This document shows positions 35,555-44,667 of a stretch of DNA of 64,000 bases, one piece after another. Origin of the DNA: an uncultured Phycisphaerales bacterium (lineage in GTDB: Bacteria; Planctomycetota; Phycisphaerae; Phycisphaerales; SM1A02); NCBI GenBank assembly GCA_949373145.1, contig CASICI010000020.1:36813-100812 (forward strand). Reading direction: 5' to 3'. A program made the position numbers and the translations under genes. Within the stretch, counting starts at the first letter, position 1; each line of letters opens with the position of its first letter. The notes under the pieces are model-generated. The model ran no database searches and had not been told where the DNA came from. It saw only the letters and a program-made list of their open reading frames with translations.

Positions 35555-37158
35555 CGATCGGCACGTACCCGACTTCCATGCCCTTCGGCGGCGAGACGAT
35601 CAGATTCGGATCGAAGGAGACGAGGCGCCCTGCGGAAGGTGGCGCGAGATAGGTGCCGTTGATTCGCCAGGTCGAATGCATGCGTTCGATCATCGCCTGC
35701 AATCGATTCATCTCCTCCTCGGTACGGTCGTACTGCTGGAAGACCGGCTGGTCGACGAAGCGGTACCAGTGGTAGGTCACGGTGGAGCCATCCGCCAGAC
35801 GTGACTCGAACGGTCCGGCCGCCGGACCGGGTGTCGCCCATGAACCCGCCAGAGGAAGCGCGGAATACGGCCTCGGATTCTTTCCCGGTGGCGCGAAGGA
35901 CGCCTCCCGCAGTCCGGTTTCGGCAGGAACGTCCTCGGCATCGACCGCCTTCCAGGTGCCGGACTCCAGTCGATAGAAGGTCGGAAAACGTCCCACCCCG
36001 CGGCGCACGCCGTTCGTCCAGGTCAGGCCGAAGGTGTTCTCGGAAAAGATGCTCGGCTGGGCGAGTTCATTGATGCCTGAGATCGGGGTGTCGTCGATGC
36101 GATAGCCGATCGGTCCGGTCCCGACCTTGGGGCGAATCATGCCGGTGGTCTTGAATCGACCGTCGGGCGCACGTCCGCCGTCACGCCAGGCGAGCACCTC
36201 GTCGTAGATCGCATCCTTCGAGTAGAGAATCGTGTCTCGAACCAACGTGGTGCGATCACGCGCATCGACCGGAAACTGCAGCTGCGGAATCCGTGCGTAG
36301 GACACACCGTCCGAGTCGGTCGCCTCGTATCGAGGCACGGTGTTGATCTCCATCGCGCCCGAGAGTCCGCCGGTCGAGCCACGGGCATCGAGACCTCGAC
36401 CGACATCGAAGGGATAGTCGTGTGCGATGCGACTCCAGGTTTCGGGCACGTAACAGGCGACCGGTCCCTTGAAGTTCTTCGCGTTGACGAAGAGCGTCCA
36501 GCTGTTGGTGCCGGTCGGCTGCGGGGACGACTGCTCGTCGGTCAACGGCAACGCCATGTAGGCGTAGCCCAGAAGTTCCCCCATCGGCGTGCCCTTGAAG
36601 GTCATGCCGTCCGGTGGCACCAGGATGCGGTTGCTGATCTGAGCGATGCCGAGCAGATCATCGGGAAGCGGTCCACTCGAATGAAAGAACGGCCAACCCG
36701 GCGAGGCGATCTCGTGGCTGTAACAGTCCGAGGTCGCGTTCATGCTGAACTTCGGTGGTCCGTAATGAAAACGGTTGCCCGCCCAGTAGCCGATGCCGCC
36801 TTCGAGGGTCTGAAAGACCGAGCCATACGTGGGACCCCCGTTCGGGCCAGTTGTCCCGTGCGGTGGTGCCGACGGGACACAAGGGCACGTCGGGGTTGTC
36901 GTCATTGTTGGGAATGATCCACGCCGAGGGCAGTCCGATCTGAAACCCCGCGATCGGCTCCGGCACCAGCGACCAGACACCGGCATAGAAGCCTGCGCCG
37001 TAGCGATGGGTCTCCGGCACGGTCTCGGCGTGACTGGAGATGTACCCACGAAGTCCATGACCGATCCGTTCGGGACGCGCAACGGAGTCCTCGTCCTGAG
37101 CGAAGAGCGTTGAAGTGACGAGTAAAAGTGGAAGCAGGATGAGCAAGCAGGTGTTCAT
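35469..37158 (-). CDS. large secreted protein of unknown function, frameshifted
   Basis: Read across one frameshift this is a protein of about 560 residues. It starts at ATG 37158 with a signal peptide (CLLILLPLLLVTSTLFA), continues HGLRGYISSHAETVPETH and PSAWIIPNNDDNPDVPLC, then near 36835-36848 leaves this frame and carries on as GPTYGSVFQTLEGGIGYW in the next frame down to 35469. Removing one C from the C5 run at 36835-36839 joins the halves as N-W-P-E-R-G-P-T-Y-G. The rest contains MNATSDCYSHEIASPGWPFF and WTLFVNAKNFKGPVACYVPE but no motif I recognise. Convergent with and overlapping rlmK. Confidence 0.6.
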
Positions 37159-37215
37159 GACCCGATCATTGCAGATTCGACTGCCAACAGATGATCAAAA
37201 TGCTAGCCTTCAGTC

Positions 37216-37749
37216 ATGGCCAAGAAGAAAAAGAAGAAGAAGCAAGGCGGCTACGTCCCACCACCGGTGGATGTGGACGCCGTGATCGCTGAAATCGAAG
37301 CATTGCTGCCCGTCCTTGAGACACCGGAAGCCGGTCCCGAATGGGGCCAGGTTCAGAAGCTTCTGGTGAAAGCGAAAGCCGATACCGGTGCGGTCGCGCG
37401 AGCGGTGATCAGTCGCCAGCCGGATGCGATCAGAACTCTCATTCTGGTACTGCGCGGCGAAGCCGAACTTGAGGCACCACCCGTCGAGGAACCGCTTCCG
37501 GAGATTCCCGACGAAGAACTTCGCAGTGCGATGAAGGCCTACCGAAAACGTCTCAAGCTGATCAAGCTCGACCATGAATCGAAACTGGGTCGAAGCCCTC
37601 TTTCCGGTGGAAAGGACGCGGGCTTCGAATCGATCCTGCCCCCCGAGCAATGGGCACCGGAGGTCTGGAAGGTCCTTGCGGCCAAGGGCGAACTCGAATC
37701 GACCGGGCAGGGTTTCTACAAGCTCCCCGACGTGCCGAGATCATTCTGA
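37216..37749 (+). CDS. Lys-rich-start hypothetical protein
   Basis: 177 residues beginning AKKKKKKKQGGYVPPPVDVD, a strongly basic head, then an acidic helical body (VIAEIEALLPVLETPEAGPE) and a C-terminal segment WAPEVWKVLAAKGELESTGQ that may be a small winged or helical domain. No signal peptide. TAGCCT six bases before ATG 37216, with CTGCCA 17 bases further up, suggests a leaderless transcript. Divergent from the frameshifted secreted protein. Unknown family. Confidence 0.6.
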   Translation: MAKKKKKKKQGGYVPPPVDVDAVIAEIEALLPVLETPEAGPEWGQVQKLLVKAKADTGAVARAVISRQPDAIRTLILVLRGEAELEAPPVEEPLPEIPDEELRSAMKAYRKRLKLIKLDHESKLGRSPLSGGKDAGFESILPPEQWAPEVWKVLAAKGELESTGQGFYKLPDVPRSF

Positions 37750-37780
37750 TCATGAACCAACAACGAGGACCAACACTCTC

Positions 37781-38986
37781 ATGATTCCACATCGAAGAGC
37801 ATCATTGCTGCTCGCATGTCTGCTGAGCAGCACGCTTCATGCCTCCTGCAAGCAGGAAACCATGACGCACGCACCAGTGCAGGAACAGCACGCCACCGAC
37901 TCGCTTCGAAAAGACGCCGGGGAGAACACGAAGACCCAGTTCGACGACGAGATCATTGGCGAACTTCGCCAGACCATGCAGACCGCGGTCGAGGAGAAGA
38001 CACTGTCGGGCATCGTGGTGATGATCGAACGAGACGGCGTGGTCGGTTATCGAGAGACCATCGGTCTTGCGGACATCTCGGCGAAAAAACCGATGAGGAT
38101 GGACACGCTTTTTCGAATCTATTCGATGACCAAACCGATCGTGGCGGTGGCCGCGATGAGCCTCTGGGAGGAGGGCGCCTTCACCCTCGACGAACCAATC
38201 TCGAAGCATCTTCCCGAATGGAAGAGCCCCAAGATCCGAGTCGGAGATGAACTTGTTCCCGCGAAGACCGCGATCACGCCTCGACACCTGATGACCCACA
38301 GCATGGGAATCAGAAAGGGAGATGTGTCACCTCGGCAGCACCTGAGGTCACTCGGATCCTTTTCACGGGAACTGGCGGAACAACCACTCGCCTCGGAACC
38401 CGGCACGAGATACCGCTACGGTTACTCGATCGATGTCCTCGGACGCTATCTCGAGGTCATCGAGGGCAAGAGCCTCGATGTCATCCTGCGAGAACGAGTC
38501 CTCGACCCGCTCGGCATGAGCGACACCGAATTCTGGATCGAGGATGAGGATGATCTCGAGCGGACCGCCCAGCTCTACACGAAATCGGAGCAGGGCTCAC
38601 TGAGGCTGGCCCGCTCGAAGCGTCTGTTGACGAGAAAGCCGAAGGCGATGCTTGGTGGCCAGGGACTTCTCTCGACGACCGACGACTATGCGAGGTTCTG
38701 CCGGATGATGGCCAATGGTGGCTCCCTCGATGGAAACACCATCCTCGAACCGGAGACGATCGAGCTGATGCAGCAGGATCATCTGAAGAACATCAAACGA
38801 ACCTACGGTCTCGGAGGATGGGCGGATGGAAGCGGAACCTACTACTGGGGCGGCGCCGCCGGCACGAAGTTCTGGGTCTCGACCCCGGACAAGGCGTTCG
38901 GGCTCTTCATGGTGCAACGAACGGGCTATGAACCGCCCGCCGAAAAAGTCTTTCAAAGACTTTCCCGGCAGGCGCTTGAGAACTGA
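37781..38986 (+). CDS. secreted serine hydrolase, beta-lactamase/esterase (class C-like) family
   Basis: About 401 residues starting at ATG 37781, 31 bp after the previous gene. The N-terminus ASLLLACLLSSTLHASC is a lipoprotein-type signal with Cys near residue 20. The nucleophile motif S-x-x-K is IYSMTKPIV, the Tyr motif is RYGYSIDVLG, and the late HxG-like position is YWGGAAGTKFW. This set defines the AmpC/EstB-like Beta-lactamase family, which includes esterases, peptidases and transpeptidase relatives; most family members are not drug-resistance enzymes. Convergent with Tricorn 2, 7 bp apart. Confidence 0.85.
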   Translation: MIPHRRASLLLACLLSSTLHASCKQETMTHAPVQEQHATDSLRKDAGENTKTQFDDEIIGELRQTMQTAVEEKTLSGIVVMIERDGVVGYRETIGLADISAKKPMRMDTLFRIYSMTKPIVAVAAMSLWEEGAFTLDEPISKHLPEWKSPKIRVGDELVPAKTAITPRHLMTHSMGIRKGDVSPRQHLRSLGSFSRELAEQPLASEPGTRYRYGYSIDVLGRYLEVIEGKSLDVILRERVLDPLGMSDTEFWIEDEDDLERTAQLYTKSEQGSLRLARSKRLLTRKPKAMLGGQGLLSTTDDYARFCRMMANGGSLDGNTILEPETIELMQQDHLKNIKRTYGLGGWADGSGTYYWGGAAGTKFWVSTPDKAFGLFMVQRTGYEPPAEKVFQRLSRQALEN

Positions 38987-38993
38987 TCAGAGA

Positions 38994-41900
38994 CTACTTG
39001 TCCTCTTCGGTCACGCCCATGCCGCTGCGGTCGGGTGACGAAGGTCGTGCGACCGGCTGGTAGCCCTCACCGTTCGCGAGTGCTTCGAGCATCACTTCGA
39101 CCGCCTTCTCGAGCTGCGGGTCACCACCATCGAGCATCAGCGCCGGGTCGGCGATGACTTCGATGTCGGGATCGACGCCGTGTCCTTCGATGCCCCAGGT
39201 GCCGTCATTCTCATAGAAACCGAAGGTCGGGACCGCGGTGTAGCCACCGTCGATCAACTCGGGGTTCCCGGAGATGCCGACCAGACCACCCCACGTTCGG
39301 GTGCCGATGATCGGTCCGAGCTCGTGGTGACGGAAGAGCCAGGGGAACATGTCGCCCCCGGAACCGGAGTTGCCGTTGATGAGCATCGCCTTGGGTCCGG
39401 CGTGCGTGCCGTTCGGCCAGCGCCAGTCACGAGTGTCGCGACGTGCCCAGTAGTTGGTGACGGGACGGTTCAGAAGTTCGATGAAACGGTTCGGGATCTG
39501 TCCCCCACCGTTCCAGCGTTCGTCGATGACCAGTGCGGGCATGTGGGACTGACCGTGGAACTGACGGACCAGATCGCTCTGACCGTCACGGCCGGTGTTG
39601 GGCACGTAGATGTAGCCGACGGTGCCGTCACTCATCTCCGCGACCGCGGCGCGGCGACCTTCGATCCAATCACGGTAGCGAAGATCCGCTTCACTTCGAA
39701 TGGTTCGAACCACGACGTCACGAGTGGCGCCGGCTTCCATTTGGTCGTCGTCTTCGGTCCCGGTTCCCTCGGCGTCGTCGCCCTCGGTCTCCATGACGTC
39801 GGAATCCATGTCTTCGGAATCAGCATCTTCGGAATCAGTCTCGTCCGCATCTCGTTCGAGCACGGTGAGGACCACCGAGCTTCCGGCAGTGCCGACGAAC
39901 GGACGCCAGGGATCGGTATCGAGCGACATCGGCATGCCGTTGACCGCCACCACGATGTCACCTTCCTCGAGATCGAGTCCGGGCTCCTGAAGCGGTCCAC
40001 GAGCATCGACGTCCCATTTGGCACCACCGTAGACCTTGGAGATCCGATAGCCGTCCGGCACATCACCTTCGCCGGCGACGGGCATCCAGTCGACACCAAG
40101 CAGACCCACGTTCATGGACGGCTCGGATTCGGCATCACCGCCGTAGTAGTACGCATGCCCGACGTTCAATTCCGAGATCATCTCACCGATGATGTAACTG
40201 ACGTCTTCACGGGTGTTCGCCTCGTCGACGAGGGGAAGATACGCCTCGAGGACCGCATCCCAATCGACACCGTGCAGTCCGGGATCGTAGAAGTGATCAC
40301 GTTGGATGCGCCAGGCATCGGTGACCAGCTGTCGCCATTCGGCACGAGGCTCGACCATGACGTACATGGGTGAGGTCACGACCCGATCACCACCACCGGA
40401 GCCGGCGTTGCGGATGACCGCACCACTGCCCTGGGGCACCAGCATCTTCTTGCCGTCGGCGGTCATCTGGAACGCACCGCCGGAGCCGGCGGACTGCTCG
40501 CTGGGATCCTTGGAGTCGAGTTCGAAGGTCTTGATGCCACCGTTCGAGCCGCGCCGGACGTAGTTGAGTCGACCACGATTGTCGACGGCGAGATTGGTGA
40601 ACGCACCCGGACGAACCGGAAGCATCATCGCACGACCTTCGAAACCGTCGAGATCGATTTCGAGGGTGTCTTCGAATGGATCCTCCTCTTCGGTCTCGGC
40701 TTCGTCGTCATCACCGTCGGTCTCGGAATCGGTCTCGGAGTCGGTGTCGTCATCCTCTTCTTCGACGGCATCCTGATCTTCTTCATCATCACTGGAGGCC
40801 ATGCGGGTTCCGGTGATGCCGGTCGGTGGAATGTTCCCCATCATCGGGATCGCCAGACCAGCAAAGGTGTCGCCATCGATGGTGACTTCGATCGCCGCCA
40901 CCACGCCCGAGCCGTCGACGTTCACTTCGAGCGTCAGCGTCATCTCGTCGGCGTCGAAGGTACCGCTGACCTCGCCGTTGATCATCATGCTGGAGACGCT
41001 TCCGGTCACGGACCCATCGGCGGCCATGCTGAGGCTGACCGTCATGTCGAGGTTCGGCATGCCCTCACGCGGAGAGGTGATGATGCAGGACCAGTCACCA
41101 CTGACGGGATCGCTTGCCTCGACACCCGCATCGGGATCGGACTCGCCTTCCTCATCATCTTCTGAAGCGGCGTCATCGGCGGACTTCTTGCCCTTCCTGC
41201 CCTTCATCTTCTTCGTGTCCTTCTCGTCGTCTTCGGTCCAGGCCTCTTCATCGCTTTCCTCGAGCCAGGGACTGGACACGTCGTCACGAAGAGGGACTGC
41301 GACCAGAACACCGCTGTCGTCGTAGATCCAGGTTCCATCAAGCGAGGAATAGCTGGGATTGAACCGACGGTCGCTGGTGAAGTAGAGCCAGTCACCATCA
41401 CGGTCGAAGGCGGGCGAATCGTCGTTGAACATGCCACTGGTGACGAGGTTGGTTTCACCGGTCTTGAAATCGTGAAGATGAATGCGACCCATCGTCGAGT
41501 CACCGGTCGCGGCGGACCAGGCGATCCAACGGCCGTCCTGACTGAAGCTTGGTTCGGGGAACTCGCTCCATTCGTTCTTGCCGATGAGCGTCTTCGCGCC
41601 ATCTTCGATGTCGATGCGATACGCGGTGCCGGTCTTGTCGGCGTAGATCAGGTAGCTGGAATCGGGCGCCCACCAGATCGAATACTTGAAGGAACCGAGG
41701 TCGTCCGTGAGACGGCGGGGCTCACCCTTGCCGTCACTGCGACGAACGAAGAGTTCGTATTCGCCGGGCTCGTCACTGAAGTAGGCGATCCACTTGCCGT
41801 CCGGGCTCCAGCTGGGGGACCGCTCGGCGAACCCGGAGGTCCGTGACATGTTGCGCGGACTGCCGTTTTCCGCAGGCAGCGTCCAGAGGTCGCCACGAGC

Positions 41901-42878
41901 GGAGACCACCGCACGCTTGGCGTTGGGTGAAAGCGACCATTCGGTGATGTAGTCGGAGGCATCCACCCGGTTGGGGCGAAGGCTGGCCGTGGCACCGGGC
42001 ACTTCGATCGACACGGTTTCGTGACGACCGTTGGCATCGTCATACACGTGCAGATCGGAACCCATCTGGAAGACGATCCGTGCGGCACGACCATCATCGG
42101 GGCCGATCGAGGGCCACTTGACGTCATAGTCGGCGAAGTCCGTGAGCTGGGTCGCGTCACCGGTGGCGACGTCGTACTTCCAGAGATTCAGACGATGTTC
42201 GGGGCCCGCATCCGAAAGATAGAAGAGCTGATCGCCGTGCCACATCGGCATGGTGTCGGTGCCTTCCCAGTCGGTCACCTGACGAGACTCACCGGTCTCG
42301 AGATTCAGCAACCAGAGATCGCTGGCCATGCCGCCTCGGTACCGCTTCCAGGTCCGGCCGTCACGCTGGTTCGGGGTGTAGGCGACCCAGGTTCCACTGC
42401 GGTCGATGGTCGCGTTCGCACCGTAGGGCATCGGCAGTGCCTCGGGCATGCCACCTTCGGCATCGACGGAGAAGACCATCTCGGCACGTGGGACGCCGCC
42501 CATGTTTCGGCCACTGAAGAGCAGCGTGCCATCGGGACCCCAGTCGCTCAGACGCTCGGAGCCGGGATGGTGCGTCACACGATGCGGCATGCCGCCACGG
42601 GTCGGGACCACGTAGAGATCACGGTTGCCTTCGTAGTTTCCCATGAAAGCGACCTGCGAACCATCCGGCGAGAAACGCGGGATCACTTCAACACCATCAG
42701 GAGACGCGAGGGGCAATGCGATGCCACCTTCGACCGGCACGCGCCAGAGGTCGTTCGCATAGGCGAAGACGATCTCTTCATTGGAGATGTCCGGATACCG
42801 GAACATCGAGGCACCACCGTCCTCGACGGCTGGCATGGCGGCTGAAACACAGAGGGCGAGAAGAGGCAGGTTGACCAT
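38994..42878 (-). CDS. Tricorn protease homologue 2 with inserted beta domain and acidic linkers
   Basis: About 1294 residues from ATG 42878 (CGGAG upstream), signal peptide LPLLALCVSAAMPAV. Propeller blades repeat PRFSPDGSQVAFMG-type sequence; WRIQRDHFYDPGLHGVDWDA begins the C1 region; PDZ LDLEEGDIVVAVNGMPMS; catalytic Ser in NGNSGSGGDMFPWLF. Between propellers and core sits an extra domain of about 100 residues (SGDWSCIITSPREGMPNLDM to NIPPTGITGTRM), predicted all-beta, bordered by long Asp/Glu/Ser tracts. A second acidic tract interrupts the PDZ/core junction. It shares the fold of Tricorn 1 but not these inserts. Divergent from the FGE gene. Confidence 0.88.
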   Translation of the reverse strand: MVNLPLLALCVSAAMPAVEDGGASMFRYPDISNEEIVFAYANDLWRVPVEGGIALPLASPDGVEVIPRFSPDGSQVAFMGNYEGNRDLYVVPTRGGMPHRVTHHPGSERLSDWGPDGTLLFSGRNMGGVPRAEMVFSVDAEGGMPEALPMPYGANATIDRSGTWVAYTPNQRDGRTWKRYRGGMASDLWLLNLETGESRQVTDWEGTDTMPMWHGDQLFYLSDAGPEHRLNLWKYDVATGDATQLTDFADYDVKWPSIGPDDGRAARIVFQMGSDLHVYDDANGRHETVSIEVPGATASLRPNRVDASDYITEWSLSPNAKRAVVSARGDLWTLPAENGSPRNMSRTSGFAERSPSWSPDGKWIAYFSDEPGEYELFVRRSDGKGEPRRLTDDLGSFKYSIWWAPDSSYLIYADKTGTAYRIDIEDGAKTLIGKNEWSEFPEPSFSQDGRWIAWSAATGDSTMGRIHLHDFKTGETNLVTSGMFNDDSPAFDRDGDWLYFTSDRRFNPSYSSLDGTWIYDDSGVLVAVPLRDDVSSPWLEESDEEAWTEDDEKDTKKMKGRKGKKSADDAASEDDEEGESDPDAGVEASDPVSGDWSCIITSPREGMPNLDMTVSLSMAADGSVTGSVSSMMINGEVSGTFDADEMTLTLEVNVDGSGVVAAIEVTIDGDTFAGLAIPMMGNIPPTGITGTRMASSDDEEDQDAVEEEDDDTDSETDSETDGDDDEAETEEEDPFEDTLEIDLDGFEGRAMMLPVRPGAFTNLAVDNRGRLNYVRRGSNGGIKTFELDSKDPSEQSAGSGGAFQMTADGKKMLVPQGSGAVIRNAGSGGGDRVVTSPMYVMVEPRAEWRQLVTDAWRIQRDHFYDPGLHGVDWDAVLEAYLPLVDEANTREDVSYIIGEMISELNVGHAYYYGGDAESEPSMNVGLLGVDWMPVAGEGDVPDGYRISKVYGGAKWDVDARGPLQEPGLDLEEGDIVVAVNGMPMSLDTDPWRPFVGTAGSSVVLTVLERDADETDSEDADSEDMDSDVMETEGDDAEGTGTEDDDQMEAGATRDVVVRTIRSEADLRYRDWIEGRRAAVAEMSDGTVGYIYVPNTGRDGQSDLVRQFHGQSHMPALVIDERWNGGGQIPNRFIELLNRPVTNYWARRDTRDWRWPNGTHAGPKAMLINGNSGSGGDMFPWLFRHHELGPIIGTRTWGGLVGISGNPELIDGGYTAVPTFGFYENDGTWGIEGHGVDPDIEVIADPALMLDGGDPQLEKAVEVMLEALANGEGYQPVARPSSPDRSGMGVTEEDK

Positions 42879-42957
42879 CGAGAGAACTCCGAAGGATGAA
42901 GTGATTTGGAACGAACCAGTATATGGGGCCGGGATCATGACCACTCGATGAACGCCG

Positions 42958-42963
42958 TATAAT
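42958..42963 (+). promoter_or_regulatory. -10 element of a probable leaderless promoter (FGE gene)
   Basis: A perfect TATAAT ends seven bases before ATG 42970, so transcription would begin at or next to the start codon and no Shine-Dalgarno could be used. A possible -35 is ATGACC at 42937. The same TANNNT-N5-7-ATG spacing recurs before several other genes of the window. Confidence 0.6.
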
Positions 42964-42969
42964 TAAGGC

Positions 42970-44064
42970 ATGACACTCGGACTTTTCAAAAAATGCGTTG
43001 CCGTGCCTTGCATGGCCTCCGCCCTGGGGTTCTCAAGCGGCGTCTGCGCACTGGTGCCTGAAACGGGAGCGGACATCGACTGGGTCGAGGTTCCCGGCGG
43101 CATCTTCACGATGGGCACCGATCACCCCGAAGGCAGACCGGATGAGCGACCCGCCCACAAGGTGAAGGTCGGTGATTTCGAGATCGCTCGCACCGAGGTC
43201 ACCAATGGGCAGTTCAACGCATTCGTCGAGGCGACCGGATACCTCACCACCGCCGAGCGACCGATCGACTGGCAGGTCCTCAGGAAACAGGTTCCGGAGG
43301 GCACGCCCAAACCGGATGACGCGGTCCTGGTGCCGGGGGCACTGGTCTTCACCCCACCCGAGACCGCGGTCGGCACGAACAGACCGGCTCGTTGGTGGCG
43401 CTGGACGCCGGGTGCGAGCTGGCGACATCCCGAAGGCCCGGGCAGTTCGATCGAGGGCCTCGACGATCATCCGGTGATTCACGTCTCATGGGACGACGCG
43501 AAAGCATTCTGCGAATGGGTCGGTGGCCGTCTTCCGACCGAAGCCGAATGGGAGCGAGCGGCTCGGATGGATCAGGATGATCGACGCTTCATCTGGGGAG
43601 ACGAGTTCAGACCGGACGATCGAATCATGGCCAACACCTGGAATGGCCGGTTTCCCGATCTCAACACCGCCGAGGACGGACACGTCGGAACCGCACCGGT
43701 CGGAAGCTTTCCACCGAACGAGCTTGGTCTCCACGACATGGCGGGCAACGTCTGGGAATGGACCGCGGATCGTTTCGATGTCGAAACCTACGCCCGAAGA
43801 ACGAAAGGTGCAGCGGAACACTTCATCATCATCGATCCAGTCGGCCCGGAACGCTCCGCTGATCCACGCAATCCACTCGTCACGGACAGTCGGGTCCAGA
43901 AGGGTGGATCATTTCTCTGCAATCCATCCTATTGTTCGAGCTATCGACCCAGTGCGCGCATGGCCTCGACCCCGGACAGCGGGCTGAGCCATCTCGGCTT
44001 TCGACCCGTGCGAGTGCTCTCGCAGCCCGGCGGTGAAACGTCAACGTCCCCCCGGGCCGAGTGA
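42970..44064 (+). CDS. formylglycine-generating enzyme (SUMF1/FGE-sulfatase family), both catalytic Cys present
   Basis: 364 residues, hydrophobic N-terminus (residues 9-27), so probably exported. FGE converts a sulfatase active-site Cys to formylglycine using O2 and copper. Visible blocks: FTMGTDHPEGRPDERPAHKV, EVTNGQFNAFVEATGY, WDDAKAFCEWVGGRLPTEAE, LHDMAGNVWEWT, and the diagnostic C-terminal KGGSFLCNPSYCSSYRPSAR with C317 and C322 spaced as in true FGE (human C336/C341), then LSHLGFRPV. Many SUMF1-like proteins lack this Cys pair. No sulfatase gene is in the window. Confidence 0.88.
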   Translation: MTLGLFKKCVAVPCMASALGFSSGVCALVPETGADIDWVEVPGGIFTMGTDHPEGRPDERPAHKVKVGDFEIARTEVTNGQFNAFVEATGYLTTAERPIDWQVLRKQVPEGTPKPDDAVLVPGALVFTPPETAVGTNRPARWWRWTPGASWRHPEGPGSSIEGLDDHPVIHVSWDDAKAFCEWVGGRLPTEAEWERAARMDQDDRRFIWGDEFRPDDRIMANTWNGRFPDLNTAEDGHVGTAPVGSFPPNELGLHDMAGNVWEWTADRFDVETYARRTKGAAEHFIIIDPVGPERSADPRNPLVTDSRVQKGGSFLCNPSYCSSYRPSARMASTPDSGLSHLGFRPVRVLSQPGGETSTSPRAE

Positions 44065-44075
44065 CGACGATCGTT

Positions 44076-44621
44076 TCAAAGCCATTCCTCGCCGGGCTCA
44101 CTGTGTCGAGGTCCGGGCGGTTGCTCCCGATTTTCCTCGGAAGACCCACTGGAATCCTCATTCGCGCCTCCGAAGGCGATCTCGCGAAGCCGCTTGTTTC
44201 GTCGGTACACCCGCACCTTCAACAGAAGCAGCGTCCAGGCCACGAATCCCACGATGGTGAGCGTGGGAAACACGAACCAGAATGCGGGGAACGTCTCGGC
44301 GAACTGTCGGTTCGTGAACTCGAGCACGACCACGATCAGGAGCGTGGAGATCGCGAAGCCACCGACCGCACCGATGCCGACCAATCTGAAGAAGTCATCA
44401 TGGAAGAACAGGTTCTCGAAGTTCTCCACGACCTGGACACGCGATGCACGATTGTTCGCACGAGCAAGTTCGAGAAGTTGCTCCTCGCTGCTCGAGAGGT
44501 CGTCGAGCATCGAGTCCTCGCTCGAATCGATCGAGCCGGACTGCGAAGACTCGTCGGGAGCCGCCTCCTTCAAACGCTTCCAGGGAGGAAGGCTCTGCTG
44601 ATTGTCTTGGGTGTCGGTCAT
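44076..44621 (-). CDS. two-helix membrane protein, unknown
   Basis: 181 residues. A polar, Ser/Asp/Glu-rich N-terminal half (SSQSGSIDSSEDSMLDDLSS) with a short helix ELARANNRASRVQVVEN, two membrane helices (LVGIGAVGGFAISTLLIVVV and FPTLTIVGFVAWTLLLL), then a basic loop RRNKRLREIAF and a polar tail. 46 bp downstream of the GspE-type ATPase on the same strand and possibly co-transcribed. No family recognised. Confidence 0.6.
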   Translation of the reverse strand: MTDTQDNQQSLPPWKRLKEAAPDESSQSGSIDSSEDSMLDDLSSSEEQLLELARANNRASRVQVVENFENLFFHDDFFRLVGIGAVGGFAISTLLIVVVLEFTNRQFAETFPAFWFVFPTLTIVGFVAWTLLLLKVRVYRRNKRLREIAFGGANEDSSGSSEENREQPPGPRHSEPGEEWL

Positions 44622-44667
44622 GATCGAGAGAGGCCCGAGTGTCTGGAAAGAGGTGAGAAGAGAGGAA

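Noticed and set aside
37781..38986. Antibiotic-resistance beta-lactamase
   Set aside because: S-x-x-K and Y-x-x motifs only place it in the broad class C-like serine hydrolase family; many such secreted proteins in Planctomycetes are esterases or of unknown function.
39180..40373. Long plus-strand open frame of 397 codons inside Tricorn 2
   Set aside because: It is antisense to a clear Tricorn coding region, has no family features, and arises from GC-rich codon positions.
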